Source of the DNA: Bacteroidetes bacterium UBA2234
Lineage (GTDB): Bacteria; Bacteroidota; Bacteroidia; NS11-12g; UBA955
DNA: 18,647 nt
Direction: 5' to 3'
Assembly: GCA_002347985.1 (NCBI GenBank)
Contig: DDYM01000049.1
Coordinates: forward strand, 1-18,647
The notes beneath the pieces are model-generated. The model ran no database searches. It was not told where the DNA came from and was given only the letters and a program-made list of their open reading frames with translations. Below, piece after piece: positions 7,178-15,691 of the stretch. The position numbers and the translations under genes are program-made. Within the stretch, counting starts at the first letter, position 1, and each line of letters begins with the position of its first letter.

Positions 7178-8305
7178 ATGAAAAAGAGAATTTGGGTTGG
7201 TTTTCTTTTGGTATTGGTTTTTTCTTCATGTAGAAAAGACCCCAATGACCCGTTGGTAAATCAAGGCGGTTCAAAATATGTTCCCTCGGTCATTGACCCC
7301 ACCACCATCTTCCCGGTAAGCAAATTTGGTTTGCCGAATTTGCCGTCAGACAATCCATTTACCGAAGAAGGGATTTACTTGGGACGTATGCTATTCTACG
7401 ATCCTATTTTGTCGTTTGATAGTTCAGTGAGTTGTGGTAGCTGTCATAGACAGGAGAATGCCTTTGCCGATCCGGTGAGTTTTAGCAATGGAATTTATGG
7501 ACTCAAAACAGGCCGCAATTCATCGAGTTTAATCAATTTGGCATACAGCAAGAAATTCTTCTGGGATGCACGTCAGACCACCTTGCGTGAACAAGTTTTT
7601 GAGCCTATCCAGGCCCACAATGAGATGGCAATGACCTTGCCCCTGCTTTCAAAGCGATTGGCCAAAGCGAAGCGCTATGTTGAATATTTCGACAAGGCAT
7701 TTGGTACTACCCCCAATGTGTGGGATATGTCAAAAGCGATGGAACAATTTCTGTTGTCGATCGTGAGCCAAAATAGTTTGTACAACAATTTCTTTCCCGG
7801 TAGATTTTCGCTGTTGAACGATGAGCAAAAACGCGGCGCCCTGCTGTTTAATGGCCTGGTAAATTTTGACGTTGCCACAGGTTTAACAACTGGAGCGGAT
7901 TGTTTCCATTGTCATGGTGGAGCATTGGCTCAGCAAAATAACCCAGACATGGGAGGAATTGCCAACAATGGTTTGGACGGAAGTTTCAGCGATAAGGGTT
8001 ATGGTGCCATCACGAACAATCCACTGGACAGGGGTTTGTTCAAAACACCTACACTTTTGAATGTTGCGTTAACCGGTCCTTACATGCACGATGGTAGATT
8101 TGCTACTTTGGACCAAGTTATAGATCACTACAGCGACAATATGAATTTTCAATCGCCTACTATTAGTCCTATGCTAACGGCCCATGGCAATCAGCAATTG
8201 CTTTTATCTAAGCAGCAGAAAGCGGATTTGAAAGCATTCTTGCTGACGATGACTGATACGGTCTTTATCAAGAATCCGGCGTATTCCAATCCGTTCAAAA
8301 AGTAA
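7178..8305 (+). CDS. MbnH/MauG-like di-heme cytochrome c peroxidase lipoprotein
   Basis: A 375-residue protein of the bacterial cytochrome c peroxidase/MauG family with a lipoprotein signal (lipobox Cys18, FSSC) followed by a charged Arg-Lys-Asp-Pro stretch. There are two c-type haem sites, CGSCH (86-90) and CFHCH (242-246), so apo-protein must be matured outside the cytoplasm. Trp129 in 'FFWDARQT' lies 39 residues after the first haem His, matching the conserved inter-haem Trp that carries electrons in this family. The C-terminal domain has 'FKTPTLLNVALTGPYMHDGR' (288-307), the usual second-domain signature. Directly following an MbnP-like gene, it is best read as the enzyme that oxidises a Trp of that partner to kynurenine; a plain H2O2-detoxifying peroxidase is the alternative. 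Intact, normal length; probably the last gene of the operon. Confidence 0.88.
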   Translation: MKKRIWVGFLLVLVFSSCRKDPNDPLVNQGGSKYVPSVIDPTTIFPVSKFGLPNLPSDNPFTEEGIYLGRMLFYDPILSFDSSVSCGSCHRQENAFADPVSFSNGIYGLKTGRNSSSLINLAYSKKFFWDARQTTLREQVFEPIQAHNEMAMTLPLLSKRLAKAKRYVEYFDKAFGTTPNVWDMSKAMEQFLLSIVSQNSLYNNFFPGRFSLLNDEQKRGALLFNGLVNFDVATGLTTGADCFHCHGGALAQQNNPDMGGIANNGLDGSFSDKGYGAITNNPLDRGLFKTPTLLNVALTGPYMHDGRFATLDQVIDHYSDNMNFQSPTISPMLTAHGNQQLLLSKQQKADLKAFLLTMTDTVFIKNPAYSNPFKK

Positions 8306-8321
8306 ATACATTTTCTCTAAT

Positions 8322-8339
8322 TCCATTGAATTCAATGGA
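8322..8339. terminator. Perfect 18-bp palindrome between convergent genes
   Basis: TCCATTGAATTCAATGGA is its own reverse complement and lies 17 bases past the stop of the di-heme peroxidase gene and 45 bases before the stop of metH. As RNA it would form a short hairpin on either strand. No strong U-run follows, so it could be a bidirectional terminator or a protein-binding site. Confidence 0.45.
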
Positions 8340-8347
8340 TTGTTCAG

Positions 8348-8360
8348 GGTTAATTTAACC
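8348..8360. terminator. Second small inverted repeat in the convergent gap
   Basis: GGTTAA and TTAACC arms around a single T, 9 bases after the 18-bp palindrome and 24 bases past the metH stop. Weak and AT-rich as a hairpin on its own; may act with the neighbouring palindrome. Confidence 0.3.
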
Positions 8361-8383
8361 ACTCAAACGGGGATAATTTTGAA

Positions 8384-11071
8384 TTAATAGGCAAGTATAG
8401 GACTGAGCCAGCGTTCCGTGGAATCTAAATCCATACCTTTTCGTTCTGCGTATAACACCACTTGATCCTTGTTGATTTTACCGAGTCCAAAGTACTTGCT
8501 TTGGGGATGGGCGAAATACCAACCGCTTACCGAAGCCGCGGGCAGCATAGCCATTGATTCAGTTAATATGATGCCAGCAGATTCAGGGGCTTTCAGCAAG
8601 TTAAACAACGTGGATTTTTCGGTATGATCAGGACAGGCAGGATAACCAGGTGCAGGTCTAATGCCCTGGTATTTCTCGCGGATTAGGTCTTCGTTGCTCA
8701 ATTGGGCCTCATCGGCATATCCCCAAAATTGTGTTCTTACTTTTTGATGCAAAACCTCTGCAAAACTTTCTGCCAACCGATCCGCCAAGGCTTTGGCCAT
8801 GATTGATTGATAATCATCGTGTTGGGCTTCAAATGCCGCAACGATGGGTTCTAGTCCTATACCCGTAGTGACAGCAAATCCTCCCAAGTAATCGATCTGA
8901 TCGTCGGCGATAAAGTCAACCAATGAATAATTGGGCAATCCACCCGCCATTTTACGTTGTTGACGTAAGAAGTGGAAAGTCTCCAACGCAGCTGACCCGG
9001 TTTTGTCGTTTTGGGCCTCTTCAACACTCTTGTAGACTGCCGCATCTTCGCCAAATTTCTTTGTTGGAAGAATATACCAAACGCCTTTGGCGGACAGTTT
9101 ATGGTTGTCGACCAAATCATTCAACATCGTTTTTGCATCGTGAAGCAGCTTCTTCGCTTCAGAGCCTACGATTTCGTCTTCAAGGATTGCGGGATACTGA
9201 CCGGCCAACTCCCAGGTTTGGAAGAAGGGTGTCCAATCGATCGTATCCACCAATTCAGACAAGGGCATTTCAACAGCATGAATGCCAATTTGTTTGGGTT
9301 CAATCACCACGCCGTCGTGTTTCCAACGATTGGCGATGGCCTCTTCAATGGTAATTAAATCTTTGGTAGACTGACGTTTGGCGTGATTTTCAGCCAGGGC
9401 TACATATTCTGCTTTGATTTTTTTGGCGAAATCTTCTTTGGTTTCATCGCCCAACAGACTTCCTGCAACGGGTACTGAACGGGATGCATCCAAAACATGT
9501 ACAATGGGGTGTTCATAGACCGGTGAAATTTTTACAGCGGTATGAATTCGAGAGGTGGTGGCCCCACCAATCAACAACGGAGTTGTCATTCCGCGTCTTG
9601 TCATTTCCTTGGCCACGTGCACCATTTCGTCCAAACTGGGTGTAATCAAGCCAGACAAACCAATGATGTCGGCACCCCAAGCTTGGGCTTCGTCCAAAAT
9701 TTTGTCGGCAGGAACCATCACACCGATGTCTTTGATTTCGTAATTGTTACAAGCCAAAACAACGCCTACGATATTTTTACCGATATCGTGCACATCGCCT
9801 TTAACGGTAGCCATTAAGATTTTACCTTGGGGTTTGGCATTGGGATTCAGGGCTTTTTGGGCCTCCAAATAAGGTTGTAAATAGGCAACAGATTTCTTCA
9901 TTACCCTGGCACTTTTCACTACCTGGGGAAGGAACATTTTACCCGCGCCAAACAAATCGCCTACGTGGTTCATGCCATCCATCAATGGCCCTTCAATCAC
10001 ATGAAGTGCTTCCTTGTATTTTTGGTATGCTTCTTCGGTATCCTCGTCGATGAATTCGGTGATTCCTTTGATTAAACTATGACTCAATCGCTCTTCCACA
10101 CTGGTTAAACGCCAAGCTTGAGTTTCTTCAACCTTTTCCTCCTTTTTACCTTTGAAATGGTCAGCCAATGTTACCAAACGTTCTGTAGCATCGTCTCTGC
10201 GGTTCAACAAAACATCTTCCACATGCTGGAGCAAATCTTGTGGAATCTCATCATAGACTTCCACCATTCCGGCATTAACAATCCCCATATCGAGGCCTGC
10301 TTTGATTGCATGAAATAAAAATGCTGAGTGCATGGCTTCCCGAACACGGTCGTTGCCGCGGAAGGAGAAACTAATATTAGAAACACCCCCAGAAACTTTC
10401 GCTCCGGGAAGATTTTGTTTGATCCAACGGGTGGCTTCGATGAAATCCACGGCATAGTTATTATGCTCGTCGATTCCAGTGGCTACTGTCAAAATATTGG
10501 GGTCAAATATGATATCGTTTACGGGGAAGCCGATGCTTTTCAATACATCGTAGCTTCGTTTGCAAACATCAATTTTGCGCTGAAAACTGTCTGCCTGACC
10601 GGTTTCGTCGAATGCCATAACCACCACTGCTGCGCCATATCGATGTACCAATTTGGCCTTTTGAATGAAAGCGGCTTCGCCATCTTTCAGCGAAATTGAA
10701 TTTACGATGCCTTTTCCTTGTAGACATTTCAACCCGGCCTCAATCACTTCCCATTTGCTGGAATCGATCATAATAGGCACGCGAGAAATATCTGGTTCAG
10801 CGGCGATCAAATTTAGGAACGTAACCATGGCTTCTTTGCCATCGAGCATCCCTTCATCCATATTTACATCGATAACTTGAGCACCGTTTTCCACCTGCTG
10901 CCTAGCCACATCGAGTCCACGATTGTAATCGCCAGCTAGGATCATTTTGGCGAACTGTCGGCTTCCGGTTACGTTGGTACGCTCACCGATATTCACGAAG
11001 TTGGTTTCGCTGGTAAGCGTAAATGGCTCAAGGCCAGAAAGTCTGAATAAAGAGGGAAAGGTGGTATTCAC
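8384..11071 (-). CDS. metH: Cobalamin-dependent methionine synthase lacking the homocysteine domain (split MetH)
   Basis: An 895-residue protein matching MetH from the methyltetrahydrofolate domain onward. The order is pterin-binding domain (about 20-285, GERTNVTGS at 29-37), helical cap (about 330-415), B12 domain with DVHDIG (426-431, His428 as lower cobalt ligand) and [11 protein letters not shown], and the AdoMet reactivation domain (about 570-895, [12 protein letters not shown] at 805-816). It transfers methyl from methyltetrahydrofolate to homocysteine through cobalamin. The N-terminal zinc/homocysteine domain of one-piece MetH is missing, and no gene for it is in the window, so it must be supplied in trans, as in many Bacteroidota. 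The start is GTG at 11071: an in-frame TGA lies 6 bases upstream and the first ATG would remove part of the pterin domain. The 85-base leader gap has no room for a cobalamin riboswitch. Confidence 0.95.
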   Translation of the reverse strand: MNTTFPSLFRLSGLEPFTLTSETNFVNIGERTNVTGSRQFAKMILAGDYNRGLDVARQQVENGAQVIDVNMDEGMLDGKEAMVTFLNLIAAEPDISRVPIMIDSSKWEVIEAGLKCLQGKGIVNSISLKDGEAAFIQKAKLVHRYGAAVVVMAFDETGQADSFQRKIDVCKRSYDVLKSIGFPVNDIIFDPNILTVATGIDEHNNYAVDFIEATRWIKQNLPGAKVSGGVSNISFSFRGNDRVREAMHSAFLFHAIKAGLDMGIVNAGMVEVYDEIPQDLLQHVEDVLLNRRDDATERLVTLADHFKGKKEEKVEETQAWRLTSVEERLSHSLIKGITEFIDEDTEEAYQKYKEALHVIEGPLMDGMNHVGDLFGAGKMFLPQVVKSARVMKKSVAYLQPYLEAQKALNPNAKPQGKILMATVKGDVHDIGKNIVGVVLACNNYEIKDIGVMVPADKILDEAQAWGADIIGLSGLITPSLDEMVHVAKEMTRRGMTTPLLIGGATTSRIHTAVKISPVYEHPIVHVLDASRSVPVAGSLLGDETKEDFAKKIKAEYVALAENHAKRQSTKDLITIEEAIANRWKHDGVVIEPKQIGIHAVEMPLSELVDTIDWTPFFQTWELAGQYPAILEDEIVGSEAKKLLHDAKTMLNDLVDNHKLSAKGVWYILPTKKFGEDAAVYKSVEEAQNDKTGSAALETFHFLRQQRKMAGGLPNYSLVDFIADDQIDYLGGFAVTTGIGLEPIVAAFEAQHDDYQSIMAKALADRLAESFAEVLHQKVRTQFWGYADEAQLSNEDLIREKYQGIRPAPGYPACPDHTEKSTLFNLLKAPESAGIILTESMAMLPAASVSGWYFAHPQSKYFGLGKINKDQVVLYAERKGMDLDSTERWLSPILAY

Positions 11072-11078
11072 TGTTCAG

Positions 11079-11086
11079 CAAATTTC
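11079..11086 (-). promoter_or_regulatory. Candidate -7 box (GAAATTTG) for metH
   Basis: One mismatch to TAnnTTTG on the minus strand, 7 bases before the GTG start. A TTG lies 22 bases upstream. A competing TAGTTTTT at 11090-11097 would give a longer leader, so the assignment is uncertain. Confidence 0.3.
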
Positions 11087-11156
11087 GTTAAAAACTATGG
11101 AACTGATACAATGGATGCACAATTCACAAGGCTTTACACCAATAAAAAGTAGGTTT

Positions 11157-13559
11157 TTACAACAAACTAGGCCATTTGTTTGGGTTGCTTTCGTGCATCA
11201 TCTGGTAAATGGTGCTGAAAACAGTGTCAACCGAAGGCTTGCTGAAGTAATCGCCATCGCTACCATAGGCAGGTCGGTGTTCATTGGCGGTAATGGTAAT
11301 TGGAGTGCTATCGAGGTGCTTATAACCTCCTTGAATTTCAAGCACTTGTTGCATCATGTACGATGTTGCACCACCCGGAACGTCTTCGTCTAGGAATACA
11401 ATTCTATTGGTAGATTTCAAACTCTCCACGATGCTGTGATTGATATCAAACGGCAACAAGGTTTGTACGTCGATGAGCTCCACGCGAATGCCATGATCGG
11501 CCAAAAGTTCACAAGCTTCCTGGGCAATTCTGCAGCAAGAGCCATAAGTTACCAAGGTGACATCTTCTCCATATCTCAGGATATCTGGACGACCAAAGGG
11601 CACAGTGAATTCCCCGATATTGGTTGGCAATTTTTCTTTGATTCGATAACCATTGAGACATTCGATAACCAAAGCGGGTTCGTCTGAGCGGAGCAATGTA
11701 TTATACATTCCGGCGGCTTGTGTCATGTTTCTAGGTACGCAAACATGCATTCCTCGAACCGCGTGAATGATCATTCCCATCGGACTGCCGGAATGCCAAA
11801 TGCCTTCCAAACGGTGACCGCGGGTACGAATGATAATGGGTGTTTTTTGACCGCCTTTTGTACGATACTGCATCGTTGCAATATCATCACTCATCGGCTC
11901 CAAAGCGTATAGTAAGTAATCGAGATATTGGATTTCTGCAATCGGTCTTAGGCCTCGCATGGCAGCACCGATGCCCTCGCCAATGATACTCCATTCTCTG
12001 ATTCCTTTGTCGGTGACACGCAACTCCCCGTATTTCTCTTGCATACCAGAGAAACCTTGGTTCACATCTCCGATTTTTCCAACGTCTTCACCAAAGGCAA
12101 ATACACGAGGATCGCGCTCTAGATTTGCATCAAAACAAGCCCTTACAACTTGGTAGCCATCCACAATTTCGTCGGATAATTGCGCGGGTACTTCGGTTAC
12201 ATTGAGGACGCTGTTTTCACTTTCACTATACACATGACTGCTATATCGCTGGCCGTTGATGGTTTCAAATTTCTTCAAATAATCCAACAAGGGCTGACGT
12301 GCAGATGACGATGCATTAACTGTTAATCTTAAAGCCTTGTGAATGGCCACGCCCATATCCCTGCGAATTGGATCTTTGGCATCGTTCAATTCTTTTGCAA
12401 GGGTGGCGAGTTCAGGGGAAACGCTCGATGCCAATTGATTGAGCAACGCGATTAACTCACTAACTTCAGATTTTATTGGTTCAAGGAAATCAGTCCAAGC
12501 TTGTTTTTGGGCATCTTTCACCGACTGGGTGGCGGTGTTTTCAAGATTTGTAATTTCCTCTTCTGTTGCGATTTCTTGGTTCAGGATCCACTGACGCATT
12601 TGAACAATTCCGTCAAATTCAGTTTCCCAATCGAGACGTTCTTTGCTTTTGTAACGTTCATGACTTCCGGAAGTAGAGTGGCCTTGGGGCTGTGTTACTT
12701 CGGTTACGTGAACCAAAACGGGGGTATGCTTTTCACGACAAATGTCGGCTGCTTGCTTGTAGACGCGACATAATTCTGGATAATTCCATCCGCGTGCGGT
12801 GAGAAGTTCAAGGCCTTTGCCTTCCTCGTTGCTTTGGAAACCGCGCATCAAGGCGGCGATGTTTTCTTTGGCAGTTTGATATTTTGCAGGAACGGAAATG
12901 CCGTAACCATCATCCCAAAGGCTCATCAGCAAGGGAACTTGCATCACACAAGCGGCATTCATGACTTCCCAGAAAATTCCTTCAGACGACGATGCGTTTC
13001 CAATGGTACCAAAGGCGATTTCATTTCCTTTGTTCGAAAACGTATCAAATTGATGCAGATCAGGATTTTCACGATACAATTTAGACGCCACTGCCAAACC
13101 CAATAAGCGGGGCATTTGACCTGCTGTGGGAGAAATATCGGCACTGCTATTATAGCGATCACTCTGAGGCAACCAATTGCCTTGGTCGTCTAGAAGACGC
13201 GTTGCAAAGTGACCGTTCATGGAACGACCACCGCTGGCAGGTTCTTTTTCAGTATTTGGGATTGCGTAAAGCTGAGCGAAAAAGGCGTGAACGCTGCTCA
13301 TTCCTTTGGCAAACATGAAGGTTTGATCGCGGTAATAACCACTGCGCCAATCTCCAGGTTGGAATACCTTTGCCATTGCGAGTTGGGCAATTTCTTTGCC
13401 ATCGCCAAAGATGCCAAACTTGGCTTTACCTGTAAGTACTTCTTTTCTGCCTATCAAACTCGCTTGTCGACTTTCAAAAGCGATGCGATAATCATTGAGG
13501 ACTTCTTGTACAAAGGCTTCTTTGCTGATTTCCGCGGGTTTTTGAGCTACCTCTTGCAT
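11157..13559 (-). CDS. 2-oxoacid dehydrogenase E1 component, fused alpha and beta subunits
   Basis: An 800-residue thiamine-diphosphate enzyme joining the E1-alpha and E1-beta chains of a pyruvate or branched-chain 2-oxoacid dehydrogenase. E1 decarboxylates the oxoacid and passes the acyl group to the lipoyl E2. The alpha half (about 15-430) holds the ThDP site 'IGNASSSEG ... LWDDGYGIS' (186-222) and the phosphorylation-loop-like 'QGHSTSG' with His294. The beta half (about 460-790) has 'FGEDVGKIGDVNQGF', Glu522 in the position of the cofactor-activating Glu, 'AEIQYLDYLLYALEP' and 'FLDEDVPGG'. The metal-binding motif reads G-N-A ... D-D rather than the usual G-D-G ... N-N. E2 and E3 genes are not in the window, so the substrate is open. 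It is 85 bases upstream of metH on the same strand and divergent from uvrB. The ATG at 13559 sits 7 bases after a TATCTTTG box. Confidence 0.9.
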   Translation of the reverse strand: MQEVAQKPAEISKEAFVQEVLNDYRIAFESRQASLIGRKEVLTGKAKFGIFGDGKEIAQLAMAKVFQPGDWRSGYYRDQTFMFAKGMSSVHAFFAQLYAIPNTEKEPASGGRSMNGHFATRLLDDQGNWLPQSDRYNSSADISPTAGQMPRLLGLAVASKLYRENPDLHQFDTFSNKGNEIAFGTIGNASSSEGIFWEVMNAACVMQVPLLMSLWDDGYGISVPAKYQTAKENIAALMRGFQSNEEGKGLELLTARGWNYPELCRVYKQAADICREKHTPVLVHVTEVTQPQGHSTSGSHERYKSKERLDWETEFDGIVQMRQWILNQEIATEEEITNLENTATQSVKDAQKQAWTDFLEPIKSEVSELIALLNQLASSVSPELATLAKELNDAKDPIRRDMGVAIHKALRLTVNASSSARQPLLDYLKKFETINGQRYSSHVYSESENSVLNVTEVPAQLSDEIVDGYQVVRACFDANLERDPRVFAFGEDVGKIGDVNQGFSGMQEKYGELRVTDKGIREWSIIGEGIGAAMRGLRPIAEIQYLDYLLYALEPMSDDIATMQYRTKGGQKTPIIIRTRGHRLEGIWHSGSPMGMIIHAVRGMHVCVPRNMTQAAGMYNTLLRSDEPALVIECLNGYRIKEKLPTNIGEFTVPFGRPDILRYGEDVTLVTYGSCCRIAQEACELLADHGIRVELIDVQTLLPFDINHSIVESLKSTNRIVFLDEDVPGGATSYMMQQVLEIQGGYKHLDSTPITITANEHRPAYGSDGDYFSKPSVDTVFSTIYQMMHESNPNKWPSLL

Positions 13560-13566
13560 GCGACTG

Positions 13567-13574
13567 CAAAGATA
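13567..13574 (-). promoter_or_regulatory. Candidate -7 promoter box (TATCTTTG) for the E1 dehydrogenase gene
   Basis: Exact TAnnTTTG match on the minus strand, 7 bases before the ATG at 13559. No TTTG is seen at the expected -33 distance. It shares an 86-base divergent promoter region with uvrB. Confidence 0.5.
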
Positions 13575-13631
13575 GGGAAATTTGATTTGGCCGTATTCAT
13601 CTCGTTTGGGTGTTTGATGCCTTGTCTTTGC

Positions 13632-13639
13632 TAACTTTG
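13632..13639 (+). promoter_or_regulatory. Candidate -7 promoter box (TAACTTTG) for uvrB
   Basis: Exact TAnnTTTG match, 6 bases before the ATG at 13646. Possible TTTG -33 boxes lie 23 bases (13605-13608) and 15 bases (13613-13616) upstream, neither at ideal spacing. The box favours the ATG at 13646 over the in-frame GTG at 13610, which would lie upstream of the transcript. Confidence 0.5.
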
Positions 13640-13645
13640 CTTTTC

Positions 13646-15691
13646 ATGCCACTTTTCGAACTCGTTGCCCCTTTTTCACCTACCGGAGATCAGCCCGAAG
13701 CCATTCGTCAGCTGGTGGAAGGACTCAATTCAGGGGTGCGCGCTCAAACTTTGTTGGGGGTTACAGGTTCGGGTAAAACCTTTACCATGGCCAATGTAAT
13801 CGCTCAAGTGCAACGCCCTATTTTGGTTTTAAGCCACAACAAAACGTTGGTTTCGCAGCTTTATGGAGAGTTTAAGCAGTTTTTCCCCAACAATGCGGTG
13901 GAGTATTTTGTGAGTTACTACGATTATTATCAACCGGAAGCATACATTCCCTCCTCCAATACCTACATCGAAAAAGACCTCAACATCAATGATGAGATTG
14001 AGAAATTGCGATTAAAAACGGTTTCAAGTTTGCTGAGTGGTCGCAGAGATGTAATCGTAGTGGCCAGTGTGAGTTGCATTTATGGCGCAGGTAACCCCGC
14101 TGATTTTGAAAGCACTATCATCCGTTTGGCCAAGGGCGATGTGATTGCGCGCAATGCACTGCTATTTAAGTTGGTAGAGAGTTTATACAGTCGTACCACT
14201 GCCGATTTTAATCGTGGGACTTTCCGGGTGAAAGGCGACACGGTGGATGTGCATTTGGCCTACAACGACTTTGCTTATCGGATTTCTTTTTTTGGCGATG
14301 AGATTGAAGAAATCATCAGTTTTGATCCGGCCAGTGGCAGGAAAATTGAATCGAACGACAACGTAGCCATTTATCCGGCCAATTTGTATGTTAGTCCTCG
14401 CGAGAGATTGAAAGATATTATTTATCAAATTCAAGACGATTTGGTTTTACAGTTGGAGTATTTCAGAGAGCAGGGCAGATTTTTGGAGGCAAAGCGACTG
14501 GAAGAAAGGGTGAATTTTGATTTGGAAATGATCCGTGAATTGGGCTATTGCAATGGAATTGAAAATTATTCTCGGTATTTTGACCGTCGTGAAGTGGGTG
14601 ATCGTCCGTTCTGTTTGTTAGATTATTTCCCCAAGGATTTTTTGTTGGTGGTGGATGAAAGTCATGTATCAATTCCGCAAATCCGTGCCATGTATGGTGG
14701 CGATAGATCTCGGAAAGTCAATTTGGTGGATTATGGATTCCGTTTGCCGGCGGCGATGGACAATAGACCGTTGAAGTTTGATGAGTTTTATCAAGTAGTA
14801 AACCAAGCGGTGTATGTGAGCGCCACGCCAGCCGACTTTGAAGTCCAAGAGAGCGAAGGTATTTTGGTGGAACAGTTGATCAGACCTACGGGGCTCTTAG
14901 ATCCTCAAATTATCATTAGGCCTTTGGCAAATCAGGTAGACGATTTGATTGAAGAAATCGACAATCGGATTAAGATGAAAGACCGGGTTTTGGTGACTAC
15001 ACTAACCAAAAGAATGGCAGAGGAATTAACCAAGTATTTGGGACGTTTGGGCGTGAAAGTGGACTACATACACAGCGAGGTAAAGACGCTTGACCGGGTT
15101 GAAATATTGCGCAATCTGCGTTTGGGTGTAATTGACGTGTTGATTGGCGTGAACTTATTGCGTGAGGGATTGGATTTGCCAGAGGTGAGTTTGGTTGCGA
15201 TTATGGATGCCGACAAAGAAGGTTTTTTGAGGAGTCAGACTGCCTTGGTTCAAACGATTGGGCGTGCGGCGCGGAACGACAGAGGATTGGTGATTATGTA
15301 CGCGGATAAAATTACCGAGAGTATGCGAAAGACAATTGAAGAAACGGATCGCCGAAGGGAGAAGCAGGTAAAATACAATTTAGAACATGGAATTGTTCCA
15401 AAAACTGTATTGAAGAGCACCGATGAAATTTTCCGATCTACTTCTGTAGCCGATGCAAAACGAGGAGATTTGGATCCAGGTGCAGCGGGTACTCAATATT
15501 CAATGCCGGAGAGTCGAATCAATATGGTCGCGGACCCTGTGGTAGCATACATGGACAAAGCGGGCATCGAGAAGATGATTGTTAGGACGGAGAAAGATAT
15601 GATGAGGGCTGCCAAAGAAATGGAGTTCATGGAGGCAGCTAGGTTACGCGACGAGTTGGAAATGCTCCGAAATCGACTTAAGGAATTGTAA
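13646..15691 (+). CDS. uvrB: UvrABC excinuclease subunit B
   Basis: A 681-residue DNA-damage-recognition helicase of nucleotide excision repair: it is loaded by UvrA, verifies the lesion and recruits UvrC. Features in order are 'PTGDQPEAI' (12-20), Walker A GVTGSGKT (38-45), the damage-probing beta-hairpin 'YYDYYQPEAYIP' (91-102), Walker B DESH (337-340), motif SATP (392-395), motif VI QTIGRAAR (536-543) and the C-terminal UVR motif (about 643-678) that contacts UvrC. Length and all motifs are normal. The ATG at 13646 gives the family N-terminus (MPLFELVAPFSPTGDQPEAI) and follows a -7 box; the frame extends 12 codons further up to a GTG, which is rejected. Its last 14 bases overlap the end of the convergent DUF4249 gene. 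No SOS box was recognised. Confidence 0.97.
   Translation: MPLFELVAPFSPTGDQPEAIRQLVEGLNSGVRAQTLLGVTGSGKTFTMANVIAQVQRPILVLSHNKTLVSQLYGEFKQFFPNNAVEYFVSYYDYYQPEAYIPSSNTYIEKDLNINDEIEKLRLKTVSSLLSGRRDVIVVASVSCIYGAGNPADFESTIIRLAKGDVIARNALLFKLVESLYSRTTADFNRGTFRVKGDTVDVHLAYNDFAYRISFFGDEIEEIISFDPASGRKIESNDNVAIYPANLYVSPRERLKDIIYQIQDDLVLQLEYFREQGRFLEAKRLEERVNFDLEMIRELGYCNGIENYSRYFDRREVGDRPFCLLDYFPKDFLLVVDESHVSIPQIRAMYGGDRSRKVNLVDYGFRLPAAMDNRPLKFDEFYQVVNQAVYVSATPADFEVQESEGILVEQLIRPTGLLDPQIIIRPLANQVDDLIEEIDNRIKMKDRVLVTTLTKRMAEELTKYLGRLGVKVDYIHSEVKTLDRVEILRNLRLGVIDVLIGVNLLREGLDLPEVSLVAIMDADKEGFLRSQTALVQTIGRAARNDRGLVIMYADKITESMRKTIEETDRRREKQVKYNLEHGIVPKTVLKSTDEIFRSTSVADAKRGDLDPGAAGTQYSMPESRINMVADPVVAYMDKAGIEKMIVRTEKDMMRAAKEMEFMEAARLRDELEMLRNRLKEL

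Noticed and set aside
8923..9354. Antisense 143-codon open frame inside metH
   Set aside because: Shadow of the metH coding frame with no family resemblance or promoter.
11117..11132. Short TTGTG..TTGTG direct repeat upstream of metH (minus strand)
   Set aside because: Two five-base units are too short to distinguish from chance in AT-rich sequence.
11072..11156. Possible cobalamin riboswitch upstream of metH
   Set aside because: The gap is only 85 bases and contains no B12-box-like sequence or complex pairing; a cobalamin riboswitch needs far more room.
13209..13634. 141-codon + strand open frame across the start of the E1 dehydrogenase gene
   Set aside because: Mostly antisense to a solid gene and continues through the divergent promoter region; no family resemblance.
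13610..13645. Upstream GTG start for uvrB
   Set aside because: It lies upstream of the TAACTTTG box and adds residues not typical of UvrB; the ATG at 13646 gives the family N-terminus.
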